DNA of 64,000 nucleotides from Planococcus beigongshangi (GCF_016820495.1 NZ_JADHDU010000001.1:558257-622256); one strand, 5' to 3'. Shown: positions 25,420-34,529, counted from the first letter of the stretch. Program-made: numbers and translations. The notes: generated by a model not told the origin, from the sequence alone.

Positions 25420-26630
25420 CAGCAAGAATTTCGTCTGCTTCGTCCTATGTCCTTGATGCTTTTCTGATTTCATTCATCCTGCTGTTCCTGGAAGGGGGCA
25501 GTTCAATTCCGCTCGCTCTTATCTGGATGACAGCAGTTATCCTCACAGCCATAACTGCTGTATGGATCAGCTGGGGGAAACCCTATAATCCGATGCCCGC
25601 CATGATTGCAGGGGCTGTAATCATGCTGGCTTCAATCGCAGTCGGAGTCGATCTCGGCATCGTGCTGGTATTGACAATCCTTTCTTTATACCGGCTGCAT
25701 GCCAGATTTTCAGAGATCAAAGACAGCAGCAGCGGAGAAGGATCTTTTCTCACTTTTTATCTGATGATCATGACGGCCGCATTAATAATTACACTTGTCA
25801 ACCGGAATACCGATCCGCATAACCTGATCTGGGGACTGGCGATTGCTGCAATCATCTTCTATACGGCATCAAAGCTCCATTTCCGATATATGCAAGCCAG
25901 AAAAGACGGCGCGAAACTAAAGGATGCATTAGCCGCTGCAGCCGGAATTACGTTTTTTGCCGGTGGAATTGCTGCCTTCGTCTATCTGGTGGCGGATGAA
26001 GCGCGATACCTAGCAGGCGAAGCCCTGGGCATTCTCATTGCCATCGTATTCTGGCCATTCAGGGGTGTATTTGACTGGGGACTCAACATCCTGATCGACA
26101 ATAAACCGGAGGAAGTGGAAAGTTCAGGGAATGTGGAAACAGCCCCTGTGGAAGCAACTGTGTTTCCGGAATCCGAACCGCTGGAATTCAATTATCCGAT
26201 TGGTACCGCTGTTGTCGTCGCCCTTCTTTTGATCGGCGGGTTTATCTTGATCCGCAGAATCCGGGGGGATAAAACGTTTGAGAAGAAAGAGGCGCCTATT
26301 GCAGAAATAAGCCGCTTTTCATCAGTTGAAGAAACGGTTGAAGATGAAGTTTCCCGGTCGAACGGGACCTACTCGATGGTCGATATCCATGAAATCCGCC
26401 AGGCTTACCGGAATTTTGAATCTCATGCTACAGCTTCGGATCATGGGCGGATGCCGCACGAAACAGTAAGGGAATGGGCAGAGCGGATAGGACTTCCATT
26501 TTCAAGTTCATTTTTCAGCACTTATGATAAAGTAAGATATAGTGACGGGCAGATAGCTGCCAGTGAAGCCACTCCCTTCCTTCATGAACTGGAAATTGCA
26601 AAAGAAAAAAATTTTAAGAAACAGGTTTAA
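25416..26630 (+). CDS. Multi-pass membrane protein with DUF4129-like tail, transglutaminase domain absent
   Basis: 404 residues from the ATG at 25416 (ATGA overlap with DUF58, GGGCGGGTG ahead). About six or seven membrane helices fill residues 1-235; a short Glu/Pro-rich extracytoplasmic linker and another helix (about 265-285) lead to a cytoplasmic DUF4129-like tail with EIRQAYRNFESHA, MPHETVREWAERIGLP and YDKVRYSDGQI. B. subtilis YebA, in the same operon position, has a transglutaminase-like domain where this protein has only about 40 linker residues. It is likely the third component of a MoxR-DUF58 membrane complex that lacks the transglutaminase core. Confidence 0.78.
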   Translation: MTARISSASSYVLDAFLISFILLFLEGGSSIPLALIWMTAVILTAITAVWISWGKPYNPMPAMIAGAVIMLASIAVGVDLGIVLVLTILSLYRLHARFSEIKDSSSGEGSFLTFYLMIMTAALIITLVNRNTDPHNLIWGLAIAAIIFYTASKLHFRYMQARKDGAKLKDALAAAAGITFFAGGIAAFVYLVADEARYLAGEALGILIAIVFWPFRGVFDWGLNILIDNKPEEVESSGNVETAPVEATVFPESEPLEFNYPIGTAVVVALLLIGGFILIRRIRGDKTFEKKEAPIAEISRFSSVEETVEDEVSRSNGTYSMVDIHEIRQAYRNFESHATASDHGRMPHETVREWAERIGLPFSSSFFSTYDKVRYSDGQIAASEATPFLHELEIAKEKNFKKQV

Positions 26631-26692
26631 GTCCATCTGCAAGTGGGCATACTAGTAAAGAACACAGCAACATTCTCATTTCCCCCTTTTGT

Positions 26693-26727
26693 GGTCGATC
26701 CTGAAACATGGATCGGCTTCTTTTTTG
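26693..26727 (+). terminator. Intrinsic terminator of the MoxR-DUF58 operon
   Basis: GGTCGATCC pairs with GGATCGGCT (two wobbles) across an eight-base loop, then a T-run. Confidence 0.8.
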
Positions 26728-26839
26728 TCTTTTTTAAAGGGTGAATGATTGGCGGAAGCATTCGCTTTTCTTCATTATATAGTGAATATACAGAAGATTT
26801 TTGCTACACTGAAACTAAGTAAGGAAAAGGGGGATACAT

Positions 26840-27727
26840 ATGAAAGTCGGTTTTATCGGAACGGGAGTAATGGGCAACAGCCTGGTTAAGCATTTGCTGG
26901 AAGGCGGGCATACTGTCTCGATTTATACGCGTACGGCTTCGAAAGCGGCAAATCTGCTGGAGGCCGGGGCAACCTGGAAAGAATCTCCTGGACTTCTGGC
27001 AGCGGATGCGGAAGTGATTTTCACGATGGTGGGATATCCGTCAGACGTGGAAGAAATCTATTTTGGCGATAACGGCATCATTGAAAATGCTAAGGAAGGT
27101 ACGGTATTAGTGGATTTGACAACGTCGAAACCCGAGCTTGCCCGCACAATTTTTGAAGCTGCCCGCAAAAAAGGGGTGAGTGCACTGGATGCACCTGTAT
27201 CCGGAGGGGATATCGGAGCACGTAATGGATTATTGTCCATCATGGTCGGAGGAGAACAGGACACATTCAAGAGCATTCAGCCTTTGCTTGACCTGTTCGG
27301 CGGGAATATCGTCTATCAGGGGCCGGCTGGCTCAGGTCAGCATACAAAAATGTGCAATCAGATCATCATCGCTTCCAATATGATGGGAGTGTGTGAATCC
27401 ATGATCTATGCATTGAAGGCAGGGCTTGATCCGGAATCTGTCCTATTGTCCATTTCTTCCGGCGCAGCAGGATCCTGGTCGTTATCGAACCTGGCACCGA
27501 AAATGATATCACGTAACTTTGAGCCTGGCTTCTATATCAAGCATTTCATCAAAGATATGCGGATTGCAGCCGAAGAGGCGGAAATCATGGGACTTGAACT
27601 GCCATCCCTCCAGTTGTCGCTGCAGCTTTTTGAAAGTTTGGCAGAAAGAGGATTCCAGGATAAGGGTACCCAGGCGCTGATTGTGGAATATGAAGAAAAC
27701 AATATGGAAAAGCCAGAGATTTCTTGA
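26840..27727 (+). CDS. ykwC: NAD(P)-dependent beta-hydroxyacid dehydrogenase YkwC
   Basis: 295 residues of the 3-hydroxyisobutyrate dehydrogenase family. The N-terminal Rossmann motif is GFIGTGVMGNSLVKH, the substrate-binding signature DAPVSGGDIGARNG, and the catalytic Lys lies in GQHTKMCNQI. GxxK and the C-terminal helical domain complete a normal-length enzyme. YkwC in B. subtilis also lies just before ykyB. The in vivo substrate is not settled. AAAGGGGG precedes the ATG. Confidence 0.9.
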   Translation: MKVGFIGTGVMGNSLVKHLLEGGHTVSIYTRTASKAANLLEAGATWKESPGLLAADAEVIFTMVGYPSDVEEIYFGDNGIIENAKEGTVLVDLTTSKPELARTIFEAARKKGVSALDAPVSGGDIGARNGLLSIMVGGEQDTFKSIQPLLDLFGGNIVYQGPAGSGQHTKMCNQIIIASNMMGVCESMIYALKAGLDPESVLLSISSGAAGSWSLSNLAPKMISRNFEPGFYIKHFIKDMRIAAEEAEIMGLELPSLQLSLQLFESLAERGFQDKGTQALIVEYEENNMEKPEIS

Positions 27728-27744
27728 TCCCTGGCTTTGCCGAA

Positions 27745-28206
27745 TTAATCGAAATATGATTTTTTAGGTGAATAGAATCTGTTCATTTCGCGCGGTTCAT
27801 AGGACTTGGAAGTTTTCATCACTGCAGATTCCTTTTTAACGGGTTGAAGTCCGGTCAATTCGCTAAGAATCTCCTTGGCAGAGCGCAGGTTCATCCTGCT
27901 TGCGGGATTGCGGTAGGATTCATCCAGATGGCCCAAATGCTGAAGATTTTCAAAGTCTTCTTTTTTGGGCAGCATATGGAAATAGTAATCGCCGCATTTT
28001 ACGAGGACAGAAGATTGCTGTTGACTTTTTCGGGGGTTTTTACTGAAGTGAAGCCCTAATTTCTGAGCGCGGTCCTGGAGAATCATTTTATTCAATGCTT
28101 CTTTTTTCAAGGCATATAAATACTGATTGTCCGATGCAGTCTTTGCGTGCCGGTTGACCGTAAAGATTGCCTGAGAAATTTCGTGGTCCGATCTGGAGTT
28201 TGGCAT
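27745..28206 (-). CDS. ykyB: YkyB-family protein
   Basis: 153 residues, basic, without signal peptide or membrane segment. It begins with a stretch containing QAIFTVNRHAKTASDNQYLY and LKKEALNKMI, typical of the YkyB family, followed by GLHFSKNPRK and a poorly conserved C-terminus. The function is unknown. Its convergence with ykwC and divergence from fadH match the B. subtilis ykwC-ykyB-ykuF order. GAAAGGA lies ahead of the ATG on the minus strand. Confidence 0.85.
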   Translation of the reverse strand: MPNSRSDHEISQAIFTVNRHAKTASDNQYLYALKKEALNKMILQDRAQKLGLHFSKNPRKSQQQSSVLVKCGDYYFHMLPKKEDFENLQHLGHLDESYRNPASRMNLRSAKEILSELTGLQPVKKESAVMKTSKSYEPREMNRFYSPKKSYFD

Positions 28207-28372
28207 GGGTTCATTCCTTTCAACTATTATTCACTAGCATAAAACATCTTCATTATATCAAAATTTTCTATCAATGTGTAGCACGGGGCTATATAAATCC
28301 TGTGTTTCAGCACATTTCTTATCAGGTATCATGCTTCTTGAAATACACAATAAGGTAAAGGGAGGAAATAAG

Positions 28373-29140
28373 ATGTTCCAGGGTCAAACGATTATTATAA
28401 CGGGTGGTTCAAGCGGTATGGGTTACCATATGGCGGAAAAATTCGCTTCTGAGGGCGCCAATGTCGTCATTACTGGCAGGGATATGGAGAAATTGAATGA
28501 TGCCGTGAAAAATATGGCGGATTCAAAAGGCAATGTGGAAGTTTTCCAGATGGATGTACGGGAGCCGGAGCATGCGAAAGCGATGGTAAAATTTGCCCAT
28601 GAAAAATTTGGACGCATTGACGGGTTGATCAATAACGCTGCCGGAAATTTCATCGTACATGCCGAAAAGCTTTCACCGAACGGCTGGAAGTCAGTAGTCG
28701 ATATCGTTCTCAATGGAACCTTCTTTTGTTCGCATGCGGTGGGTAATTATTGGATCGATCAGGGCGCCAAAGGCAATATTTTAAACATGCTTGCCACCTA
28801 TGCATGGAACGCCGGAGCAGGAGTTGCCCATTCAGCAGCAGCGAAAGCGGGCGTAATGTCACTCACCCGGACACTTGCTGTGGAATGGGGCACACAATTC
28901 GGAATCCGTGTAAACGGCATTGCACCGGGACCTATTGAGCGCACCGGCGGAGCCGATAAATTATGGGAGTCTGAAAAAGCGGCGAAACGCACGCTTGAAT
29001 CCATCCCGCTTGGCCGCCTCGGCAAACCGGAAGAGATTGCGGAACTTGCTGCCTTCATCATGTCGGATAAAGCGTCCTATATGAACGGGGAAATCGTCAC
29101 GCTGGACGGCGGTCAATGGCTCAACAAATTTCCTTTTTAA
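28373..29140 (+). CDS. fadH: 2,4-dienoyl-CoA reductase, SDR family (FadH/YkuF)
   Basis: 255 residues from the ATG at 28373, which has GGGAGG; the frame is open further upstream but without a ribosome site. NADPH-dependent reduction of 2,4-dienoyl-CoA during unsaturated fatty-acid beta-oxidation. The cofactor turn is TGGSSGMGYHMAE and NNAAGNF follows. The catalytic set is of the decarboxylating/dienoyl-reductase type, with Tyr in LATYAWN and Ser/Lys in HSAAAKAGVMS rather than a plain Tyr-x3-Lys. The length equals that of B. subtilis YkuF. Confidence 0.92.
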   Translation: MFQGQTIIITGGSSGMGYHMAEKFASEGANVVITGRDMEKLNDAVKNMADSKGNVEVFQMDVREPEHAKAMVKFAHEKFGRIDGLINNAAGNFIVHAEKLSPNGWKSVVDIVLNGTFFCSHAVGNYWIDQGAKGNILNMLATYAWNAGAGVAHSAAAKAGVMSLTRTLAVEWGTQFGIRVNGIAPGPIERTGGADKLWESEKAAKRTLESIPLGRLGKPEEIAELAAFIMSDKASYMNGEIVTLDGGQWLNKFPF

Positions 29141-29239
29141 GTAAAAATGGTTTCTTTTAAATAGTTTCAGGTTTGGTGATGTGTTATGATGAAATCGGAG
29201 TGATTAGCGTCGGTTTGTGATGCAAAAGGAGTAGAGTGC

Positions 29240-29689
29240 ATGATTTCATTACCAAGCAAAGACTTTCTTGAAACTCAAATAGAAGAATACATTATATCGT
29301 CTGAAAAAGTTGCACACGTCCAGTTAGGGAACAGCGCCGAGCATGCATTGCTTGTATTGACCAAAACGGGTTATTCGGCAATTCCGGTCCTGGATATGAA
29401 ATACCGTTTCAAGGGCCTGATCAATACGCAGCGCATCACCGAATCCATTTTAGGTCTTGACCATATCGAGTACGAGAAATTACCGGAGATCAAAGTCCAG
29501 GAAATTATGCAGACCGATATTCCATTGATAAATATCAACGAACGATTCCAGCGTGCACTGGACCTGCTCATCAACCAAAACTTTCTTTGTGTTGTCGATG
29601 AAGACGGGATGTTCATGGGAATTTTGACGCGTCGCGTTGTATTGAAACAATTGAAAAAACAGATCTATCAAATCCGAAATAATCAATGA
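29240..29689 (+). CDS. darB: CBS-domain c-di-AMP-binding protein DarB (YkuL)
   Basis: 149 residues made of two CBS motifs (about 15-75 and 85-145), with TKTGYSAIPVLDMKYRFKGLI in the first and QNFLCVVDEDGMFMGILTRR in the second. B. subtilis DarB binds c-di-AMP and, when free, activates the (p)ppGpp synthetase Rel and pyruvate carboxylase. This fits the potassium genes ktrC and ktrD in the window, whose products are also c-di-AMP targets. In B. subtilis ykuL lies just ahead of ccpC; here an MFS gene is inserted between them. A terminator follows. Confidence 0.9.
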   Translation: MISLPSKDFLETQIEEYIISSEKVAHVQLGNSAEHALLVLTKTGYSAIPVLDMKYRFKGLINTQRITESILGLDHIEYEKLPEIKVQEIMQTDIPLININERFQRALDLLINQNFLCVVDEDGMFMGILTRRVVLKQLKKQIYQIRNNQ

Positions 29690-29691
29690 AC

Positions 29692-29720
29692 GAAAGGCCT
29701 CACAGGAAGAGGCCTTTTTT
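29692..29720 (+). terminator. Intrinsic terminator of darB
   Basis: GAAAGGCCTC pairs with GAGGCC plus flanking T across a seven-base loop, then six T. Confidence 0.88.
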
Positions 29721-29744
29721 GTGTCATGAAAGAGGTAGTGAATT

Positions 29745-31223
29745 ATGAAGACGACTAACCGTCCCCTTGTTTTGGCAGCGGTCATGCTGGCGATGTCCGT
29801 CGGTGCTGTCGAAGCGACGATTGTGGCTACAGCCATGCCGAGCATCGCGGCTGACCTTGGAGGCTTCTCAAAATACAGCTGGGTGTTTTCCGCCTATCTG
29901 CTGATGAATACTGTAACCGTCCTGATTTATGGAAAACTGTCGGATATTTTCGGCCGCAAACCGATTTTTGCTTTTGGCATCATCCTTTTTCTTTTCGGTT
30001 CCCTGATGTGCGGCCTTGCCGATTCAATGGATCAATTAATCTTTTTCCGGCTGATCCAGGGAATGGGCGCAGGGGCCATGCTGCCGATAGCGACGACTAT
30101 CGTGGGAGATATCTATTCAGCTGAAGAACGTGCAAAAATCCAGGGATACCTTTCCAGTGTCTGGGGCATATCAGCTGTGTCGGGACCGGCAATCGGCGGA
30201 GTCCTCGTCGCAACTGTAGGCTGGGAATATGTTTTCTGGGCCAATATTCCGCTGGGCATCCTCGCGCTTTTGGGTGTGCTGATTTTCCTGCAGGAACCGA
30301 AGAAAAACGGCAAACCGGTAATCGATTATACCGGGGCATCATTGCTGACCGTCGGATTGGTCAGTCTGCTTTATTTCCTTATTGAAGGAGGTGTCGGTTT
30401 CAAATGGCTATCGCTGACTGCAGGCATCCTGCTGTTGACAGCCGTCATTTCACTCGCTTTGTTCGTTTGGGTCGAGCGCCGGGCAAAGGATCCGATTATG
30501 CCTTTTGATATCTGGAAAAATAAAACGATTCTTTACGCCAATCTCGTGTCACTTGCGACAGGCGTCATCCTCATAGCCGTTTCAAGTTATTTGCCGACTT
30601 ACGTGACCGGTGTCATGGAGCAGCCTGCTGCAATCGCTGGATTCACTTTGACTGCCATGTCAATCGGATGGCCGATCGCCTCGACAATGGCCGGACGGCT
30701 GCTGATCCGATATGGAAATTTCCGTATCTCTCTTGCCGGCGGAATTTTTCTTGTTACGGGCGCATTGTTATTTGTTGCCATGCGTCCGGAAGCGGGCCCG
30801 TGGTGGGCAGCGTTATCAAGTTTTGTTATTGGTATCGGAATGGGCTTGACGAGCACTTCGTTCATCGTTTCGATCCAGAGTGCTGTAACTTATGAGAAAC
30901 GCGGCGTCGCGACGGCTTCGAATATGTTCATGCGGAATCTCGGCAGCACAATCGGAGTGGCGCTTCTTGGTACAGTGTTGAATACATCATTGTTGAATTA
31001 TTTTGCCAAGAGTGGAGAAGGTTATGATCTTGACTCGATCAATTCACTTTTGACTGTTGACAGCCGTGAAGGGCTGGGGGCTGACACGCTGCACTACCTG
31101 CAGGAGGGTCTGTCATTGGCGCTGCAAAACGTCTATACGGTAATGGCCGCATTTGCCCTCATCAGTATCCTGCTGATTTTTGGGCTTCCACGGGGTAAAG
31201 GGGAGAGAAAAAATGTCGAATGA
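29745..31223 (+). CDS. Drug:H+ antiporter, MFS DHA2 (14-helix) family
   Basis: 492 residues and about 14 membrane helices. Motif A reads GKLSDIFGRKPIF, motif C is the VWGISAVSGPAIGGVL region, and VEATIVATAMPSIAADL (helix 1, motif D1) is typical of EmrB/QacA-type pumps. The predicted role is export of drugs or lipophilic compounds; the substrate is unknown. AAAGAGG precedes the ATG. It overlaps ccpC by 11 bases, an unusual link between an efflux pump and a TCA-cycle regulator that suggests co-transcription. It is longer than the 12-helix B. subtilis YkuC found nearby in that genome. Confidence 0.9.
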   Translation: MKTTNRPLVLAAVMLAMSVGAVEATIVATAMPSIAADLGGFSKYSWVFSAYLLMNTVTVLIYGKLSDIFGRKPIFAFGIILFLFGSLMCGLADSMDQLIFFRLIQGMGAGAMLPIATTIVGDIYSAEERAKIQGYLSSVWGISAVSGPAIGGVLVATVGWEYVFWANIPLGILALLGVLIFLQEPKKNGKPVIDYTGASLLTVGLVSLLYFLIEGGVGFKWLSLTAGILLLTAVISLALFVWVERRAKDPIMPFDIWKNKTILYANLVSLATGVILIAVSSYLPTYVTGVMEQPAAIAGFTLTAMSIGWPIASTMAGRLLIRYGNFRISLAGGIFLVTGALLFVAMRPEAGPWWAALSSFVIGIGMGLTSTSFIVSIQSAVTYEKRGVATASNMFMRNLGSTIGVALLGTVLNTSLLNYFAKSGEGYDLDSINSLLTVDSREGLGADTLHYLQEGLSLALQNVYTVMAAFALISILLIFGLPRGKGERKNVE

Positions 31224-32088
31224 AGAAATGATCATAAAAATCCTGGCTGAAGAAGGCAATATGAGAAAGGCTTCTGAAAGGCTTTTCCTGTCTCAGCCTG
31301 CGTTATCCCAAAGATTGCAATCCATCGAAAAGGAATGGGGGCAGCAATTATTCATCCGATCCCAAAAAGGATTGACCCCCACGCCTGCCGGGGAGCTGGT
31401 CATCGATTATGCCAATGACATGCTGCAGCGCAAAGAGGAAATTTTTGAAGTGCTCCATACCCTGACATCGAAAGTCCATGGCACATTGAAGATTGCCTGT
31501 GCAACGATTATCGGCCAGAACTGGCTGCCGAAAGTGCTGAAGGATTTTGTCACGCTTTATCCGCATGCCAAAATCCAATTGATCACCGGATGGAGTTCCG
31601 AAATTACACGGGCGCTCTATGAAGGTGAAGCCCATGTGGGGATTGTGAGGGGCCATACAGATTGGAAAGGGAAGAAGATCCATCTGTTCCGGGATACCTT
31701 ATATCTGGTCGACAAGGAAATCGATTCATTGGAAGAAGTGCTGGAGACCGAACGGCCATTTATCCAATTCAAAAGTGATTCCAATTATTATGAAGAAATT
31801 CAGCACTGGTGGCAAAAGCATTTCGCTTCCAATCCGAAACGGCAGATCACCGTGGACCAGATTGAAACATGTAAACAGATGGCAGTGAATGGGATTGGCT
31901 ATGCCATTCTGCCTTCCATCACATTGAACGGCACCGAAGATGTCCATACAGTTCCTTTGGTGAACAATGAAGAGGAGCTGGAATTGACACGGGACACGTG
32001 GTTGATTGGCTATGATTCCGCCTTTGATTTGCGTCAAGTTGCCGCATTTGTTGAAATTGTTCAAAAGCATGCCGCTTTATTGAGGTAG
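31213..32088 (+). CDS. ccpC: LysR-family regulator CcpC (YkuM)
   Basis: 291 residues from the ATG at 31213, with GGGGAGAG ahead and inside the 3' end of the MFS gene. The helix-turn-helix is NMRKASERLFLSQPALSQRLQSIEKEWG, nearly the CcpC pattern, followed by LFIRSQKGLTPTPAGE and a periplasmic-binding-protein-like effector domain. B. subtilis CcpC represses citB and citZ and responds to citrate. Position between darB and dapH equals B. subtilis ykuM. No target gene is adjacent here. Confidence 0.88.
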   Translation: MSNEEMIIKILAEEGNMRKASERLFLSQPALSQRLQSIEKEWGQQLFIRSQKGLTPTPAGELVIDYANDMLQRKEEIFEVLHTLTSKVHGTLKIACATIIGQNWLPKVLKDFVTLYPHAKIQLITGWSSEITRALYEGEAHVGIVRGHTDWKGKKIHLFRDTLYLVDKEIDSLEEVLETERPFIQFKSDSNYYEEIQHWWQKHFASNPKRQITVDQIETCKQMAVNGIGYAILPSITLNGTEDVHTVPLVNNEEELELTRDTWLIGYDSAFDLRQVAAFVEIVQKHAALLR

Positions 32089-32155
32089 AGTGATGAATTT
32101 TCCATCTGTATCCGTTATAATTACAACATCAACTATAGAAAGAGGTTCTTGACTA

Positions 32156-32869
32156 ATGAAACAAATGGATGCCAATGAAATCATTTCGTACATACAGAAT
32201 GCAAAAAAATCAACACCCGTAAAAGTTTACGTAAAAGGGGAAGGTGTAGCCTCCCTGAATTACGGTGAATCGGCAAAAGTTTTCGGTGAAGGCGCGCATG
32301 CCACAGTTTTCGGCGAATGGGCTGATCTTGAAAAAGCTTTGAAAGACAATGAAAATGCGATTGAGGATTATGTAGTTGAAAACGATCGCCGCAATTCAGC
32401 GATTCCAATGCTGGACCTGAAAGGCATCAACAGCCGCATCGAACCGGGGGCATTTATCCGTGAAAACGTGGACATCGGCAATAACTGCATCATCATGATG
32501 GGGGCTGTCATCAATATCGGCGCTGTGATCGGCGACGGGACAATGATCGATATGGGTGTGATCATGGGTGGCCGTGCAACGGTCGGTAAGAATTGCCATA
32601 TCGGAGCAGGTGCAGTGCTTGCGGGCGTTATCGAGCCGGCATCAGCGACACCGGTTATCGTGGAAGACAATGTAATGATCGGAGCTAACGCTGTTGTTCT
32701 TGAAGGCGTACGCATCGGTGAAGGGGCAGTGGTAGCAGCAGGCGCCATCGTCATCGAAGACGTACCGGCAAACTCAGTAGTAGGCGGCACACCGGCACGT
32801 GTTTTAAAATTGATGGATGAAAAAACACGTTCGAAAACGGAAATCAAACAAGAATTGCGTCAGTTATAA
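32156..32869 (+). CDS. dapH: Tetrahydrodipicolinate N-acetyltransferase
   Basis: 237 residues. Acetyl-CoA-dependent N-acetylation of tetrahydrodipicolinate in the acetylated branch of lysine/DAP synthesis. The N-terminal alpha domain is followed by a left-handed beta-helix with hexapeptide repeats (about 90-215; [41 protein letters not shown]). AAAGAGG lies ten bases ahead of the ATG and a TATAAT at 32116-32121. It is followed after ten bases by dapL, its pathway partner. Confidence 0.95.
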   Translation: MKQMDANEIISYIQNAKKSTPVKVYVKGEGVASLNYGESAKVFGEGAHATVFGEWADLEKALKDNENAIEDYVVENDRRNSAIPMLDLKGINSRIEPGAFIRENVDIGNNCIIMMGAVINIGAVIGDGTMIDMGVIMGGRATVGKNCHIGAGAVLAGVIEPASATPVIVEDNVMIGANAVVLEGVRIGEGAVVAAGAIVIEDVPANSVVGGTPARVLKLMDEKTRSKTEIKQELRQL

Positions 32870-32879
32870 GGGCTCGGAT

Positions 32880-33995
32880 ATGGACCTTATTGAAATCAGA
32901 CGTGAACTGCATGCGATACCGGAAATCGGATTCCGGGAATTCAAAACGCAGCAATATCTTTTAAAACTGATCCGGTCGATGCCTCAGGAACGTTTGGAAA
33001 TTGTTGAATGGAAGACAGGACTGGCCGTGAAAGTGAGGGGCTATGATGCAGACCGGCTGATAGCCTGGCGAACGGATATTGACGGCCTGCCGATCGAAGA
33101 GCAAACAGGTTTGGCGTATCGTTCGCTTCACGAAGGCTATATGCACGCCTGTGGACATGACATCCATATGGCGAATGCCATCGGATTGCTTCGGCAGCTG
33201 GTGGAAAAGCCGGTGAAACAGGATGTGCTAGTGATTTTCCAGCCGGCGGAGGAAGGTCCGGGCGGCGCATTGCCGTTCAGGGACTGGCTGAAAACCGAGC
33301 GTCCGGATTTATGGCCGGACCAAATTTTTGCGATGCATATTGCACCGGAACTGCCGGTTGGAACGGTTTCGACCAGACCTGGTCTGCTGTTCGCCAATAC
33401 ATCGGAATTGTTCATCGATCTGCATGGCAAAGGCGGGCATGCGGCATTTCCGCATCATACGGAAGACATGGCTGTAGCGGGCGCCAATCTTTTGATGCAG
33501 CTCCAGACGATTGTCAGCCGCAATATCAACCCGATGGATTCTGCCGTGCTGACTGTCGGGAAATTTACAGCCGGCACAGTGCAGAATATTATCGCGGAGC
33601 ATGCGCGACTGGAAGGCACGATCCGCACATTGAATAATGAATCGATGCAGAAGGTGAAGGAACGTATTGAAGCGATCTGCAAAGCGGTGGAAATCGGTTT
33701 CAATTGCCGCATTTCGATCGATTACGGGGCTTCCTACAGGGAAGTTGAAAATAATGAAGCGCTGGCTGAAGATTTTCTGGATTTTGCCGCATCAGCTGAC
33801 GGCATTGCTGCTGTCCGTGCAGTTGCCGCGATGACAGGCGAAGATTTCGGCTACTTCACAGAACAGATTCCTGGATTGATGTTTTGGGCAGGCGTGAATT
33901 CGGAGTTCGGTCTTCATCATGCGAAATTGAATCCCGATGAACGGATCCTTAACTTCATGCCTCTGTTTATCCATCATTATTTCAGCAATCTTTAA
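32880..33995 (+). CDS. dapL: N-acetyldiaminopimelate deacetylase
   Basis: 371 residues from the ATG at 32880, ten bases after dapH. M20-family metallohydrolase (YkuR type) removing acetate from N-acetyl-DAP. Motifs: [24 protein letters not shown] (metal His-Asp), [11 protein letters not shown] (catalytic Glu pair), then the dimerisation domain with [16 protein letters not shown], and MTGEDFGYF at the C-terminus. With dapH it makes DAP as a lysine precursor, which would also feed an L-lysine-containing wall. A terminator follows directly. Confidence 0.94.
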   Translation: MDLIEIRRELHAIPEIGFREFKTQQYLLKLIRSMPQERLEIVEWKTGLAVKVRGYDADRLIAWRTDIDGLPIEEQTGLAYRSLHEGYMHACGHDIHMANAIGLLRQLVEKPVKQDVLVIFQPAEEGPGGALPFRDWLKTERPDLWPDQIFAMHIAPELPVGTVSTRPGLLFANTSELFIDLHGKGGHAAFPHHTEDMAVAGANLLMQLQTIVSRNINPMDSAVLTVGKFTAGTVQNIIAEHARLEGTIRTLNNESMQKVKERIEAICKAVEIGFNCRISIDYGASYREVENNEALAEDFLDFAASADGIAAVRAVAAMTGEDFGYFTEQIPGLMFWAGVNSEFGLHHAKLNPDERILNFMPLFIHHYFSNL

Positions 33996-34026
33996 AACGG
34001 ACAGCACCCTGCTGTCCGTTTTTTTC
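33994..34026 (+). terminator. Intrinsic terminator of dapHL
   Basis: AAAACGGACAGCA pairs with TGCTGTCCGTTTT across CCC, followed by T. Confidence 0.93.
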
Positions 34027-34045
34027 AGGTTGTCGAGAAAGAGGT

Positions 34046-34206
34046 AAAGGTGAGTAATCGATATTGCGCAAAACAGCTTCGCTTTCCTTGAGGCTTGCAC
34101 TGAGCTAACTCGGACTCGGTGCCCTTCGCCCGAGTGGATCTCAGCCCTTCGTCGGCATTCGCCTGCTCCCTTGGGAGTCTCGCTGTTTTGCTCCATATCT
34201 CAGAGT
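34046..34206 (+). repeat. Family A repeat, partial copy after dapL
   Basis: It begins just after the dapHL terminator and carries CGATATTGCGCAAAACAGCTT followed by CGCTTTCCTTGAGG, and later GGGAGTCTCGCTGTTTTGCTCC and ATATCTCAGAG. It lacks the distal GCACTGTCCAAAGC end present at 11.7 kb and 53.5 kb. An embedded ribosome-site-like AGAGG and GTG open a 13-codon frame that is unlikely to be a gene. Confidence 0.7.
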
Positions 34207-34292
34207 CACTTTCTATAAAGAGAGAGCCTAAATATTTTGGTTTCTGAGAAAAATATCCTTATTTTTCTACAGCTATAAAATGTAGCAGCAGG
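34207..34292 (+). repeat. AT-rich segment shared with 53.9 kb
   Basis: CTTTCTATAA, a stretch rich in TATTTTGGTTTCTGAGAA, and ATGTAGCAGCAG are shared in order with the locus at about 53906-53986. It joins the family A repeat to the GC-rich repeat at both places, so the two families form a composite. Confidence 0.5.
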
Positions 34293-34375
34293 CGGCGACT
34301 CCTGCAGGATTCAGAGCGAGTCCTGAGACCCCGCAGGAGCAAAGCGACGGCTCCCTGCGGAACGCGTCCGTCTGT
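34291..34375 (+). repeat. GC-rich hairpin repeat, copy 1
   Basis: GGCGGCGACTCCTGCAGGA, CAGAGCGAGTCCTGAGACC, CCGCAGGAGCAAAGCGACGG and a GCGGAACGCGTCCG end are matched at 53987-54093. CTCCTGC pairs with GCAGGAG. From memory, closely similar elements are scattered through Bacillales genomes. The remaining bases to 34470 hold nothing I recognise. Confidence 0.7.
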
Positions 34376-34473
34376 CTCTGCACCGCTGCGCTAGCTTCGA
34401 GACATGAAAAGATTTGCAGCGAAATGATTAAAGAAGAGTATGTTTTTTAACAGCTTTTTATTTTGTATCAGAA

Positions 34474-34498
34474 GGAACTATTCGATAGGTCAGGCGTA
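34474..34498 (+). promoter_or_regulatory. Candidate ECF-sigma promoter of the MoxR/VWA/ABC operon
   Basis: GGAAC at 34474-34478 and CGTA at 34495-34498 are separated by exactly 16 bases, matching the AAC-type -35 and CGTA -10 of SigW-like extracytoplasmic-function promoters. It lies 32 bases before the ATG, which has its own AAAGGAGG site. Good placement but found by eye only. Confidence 0.5.
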
Positions 34499-34529
34499 CT
34501 AATCTATAGATAGGTAAAGGAGGTTCAGC

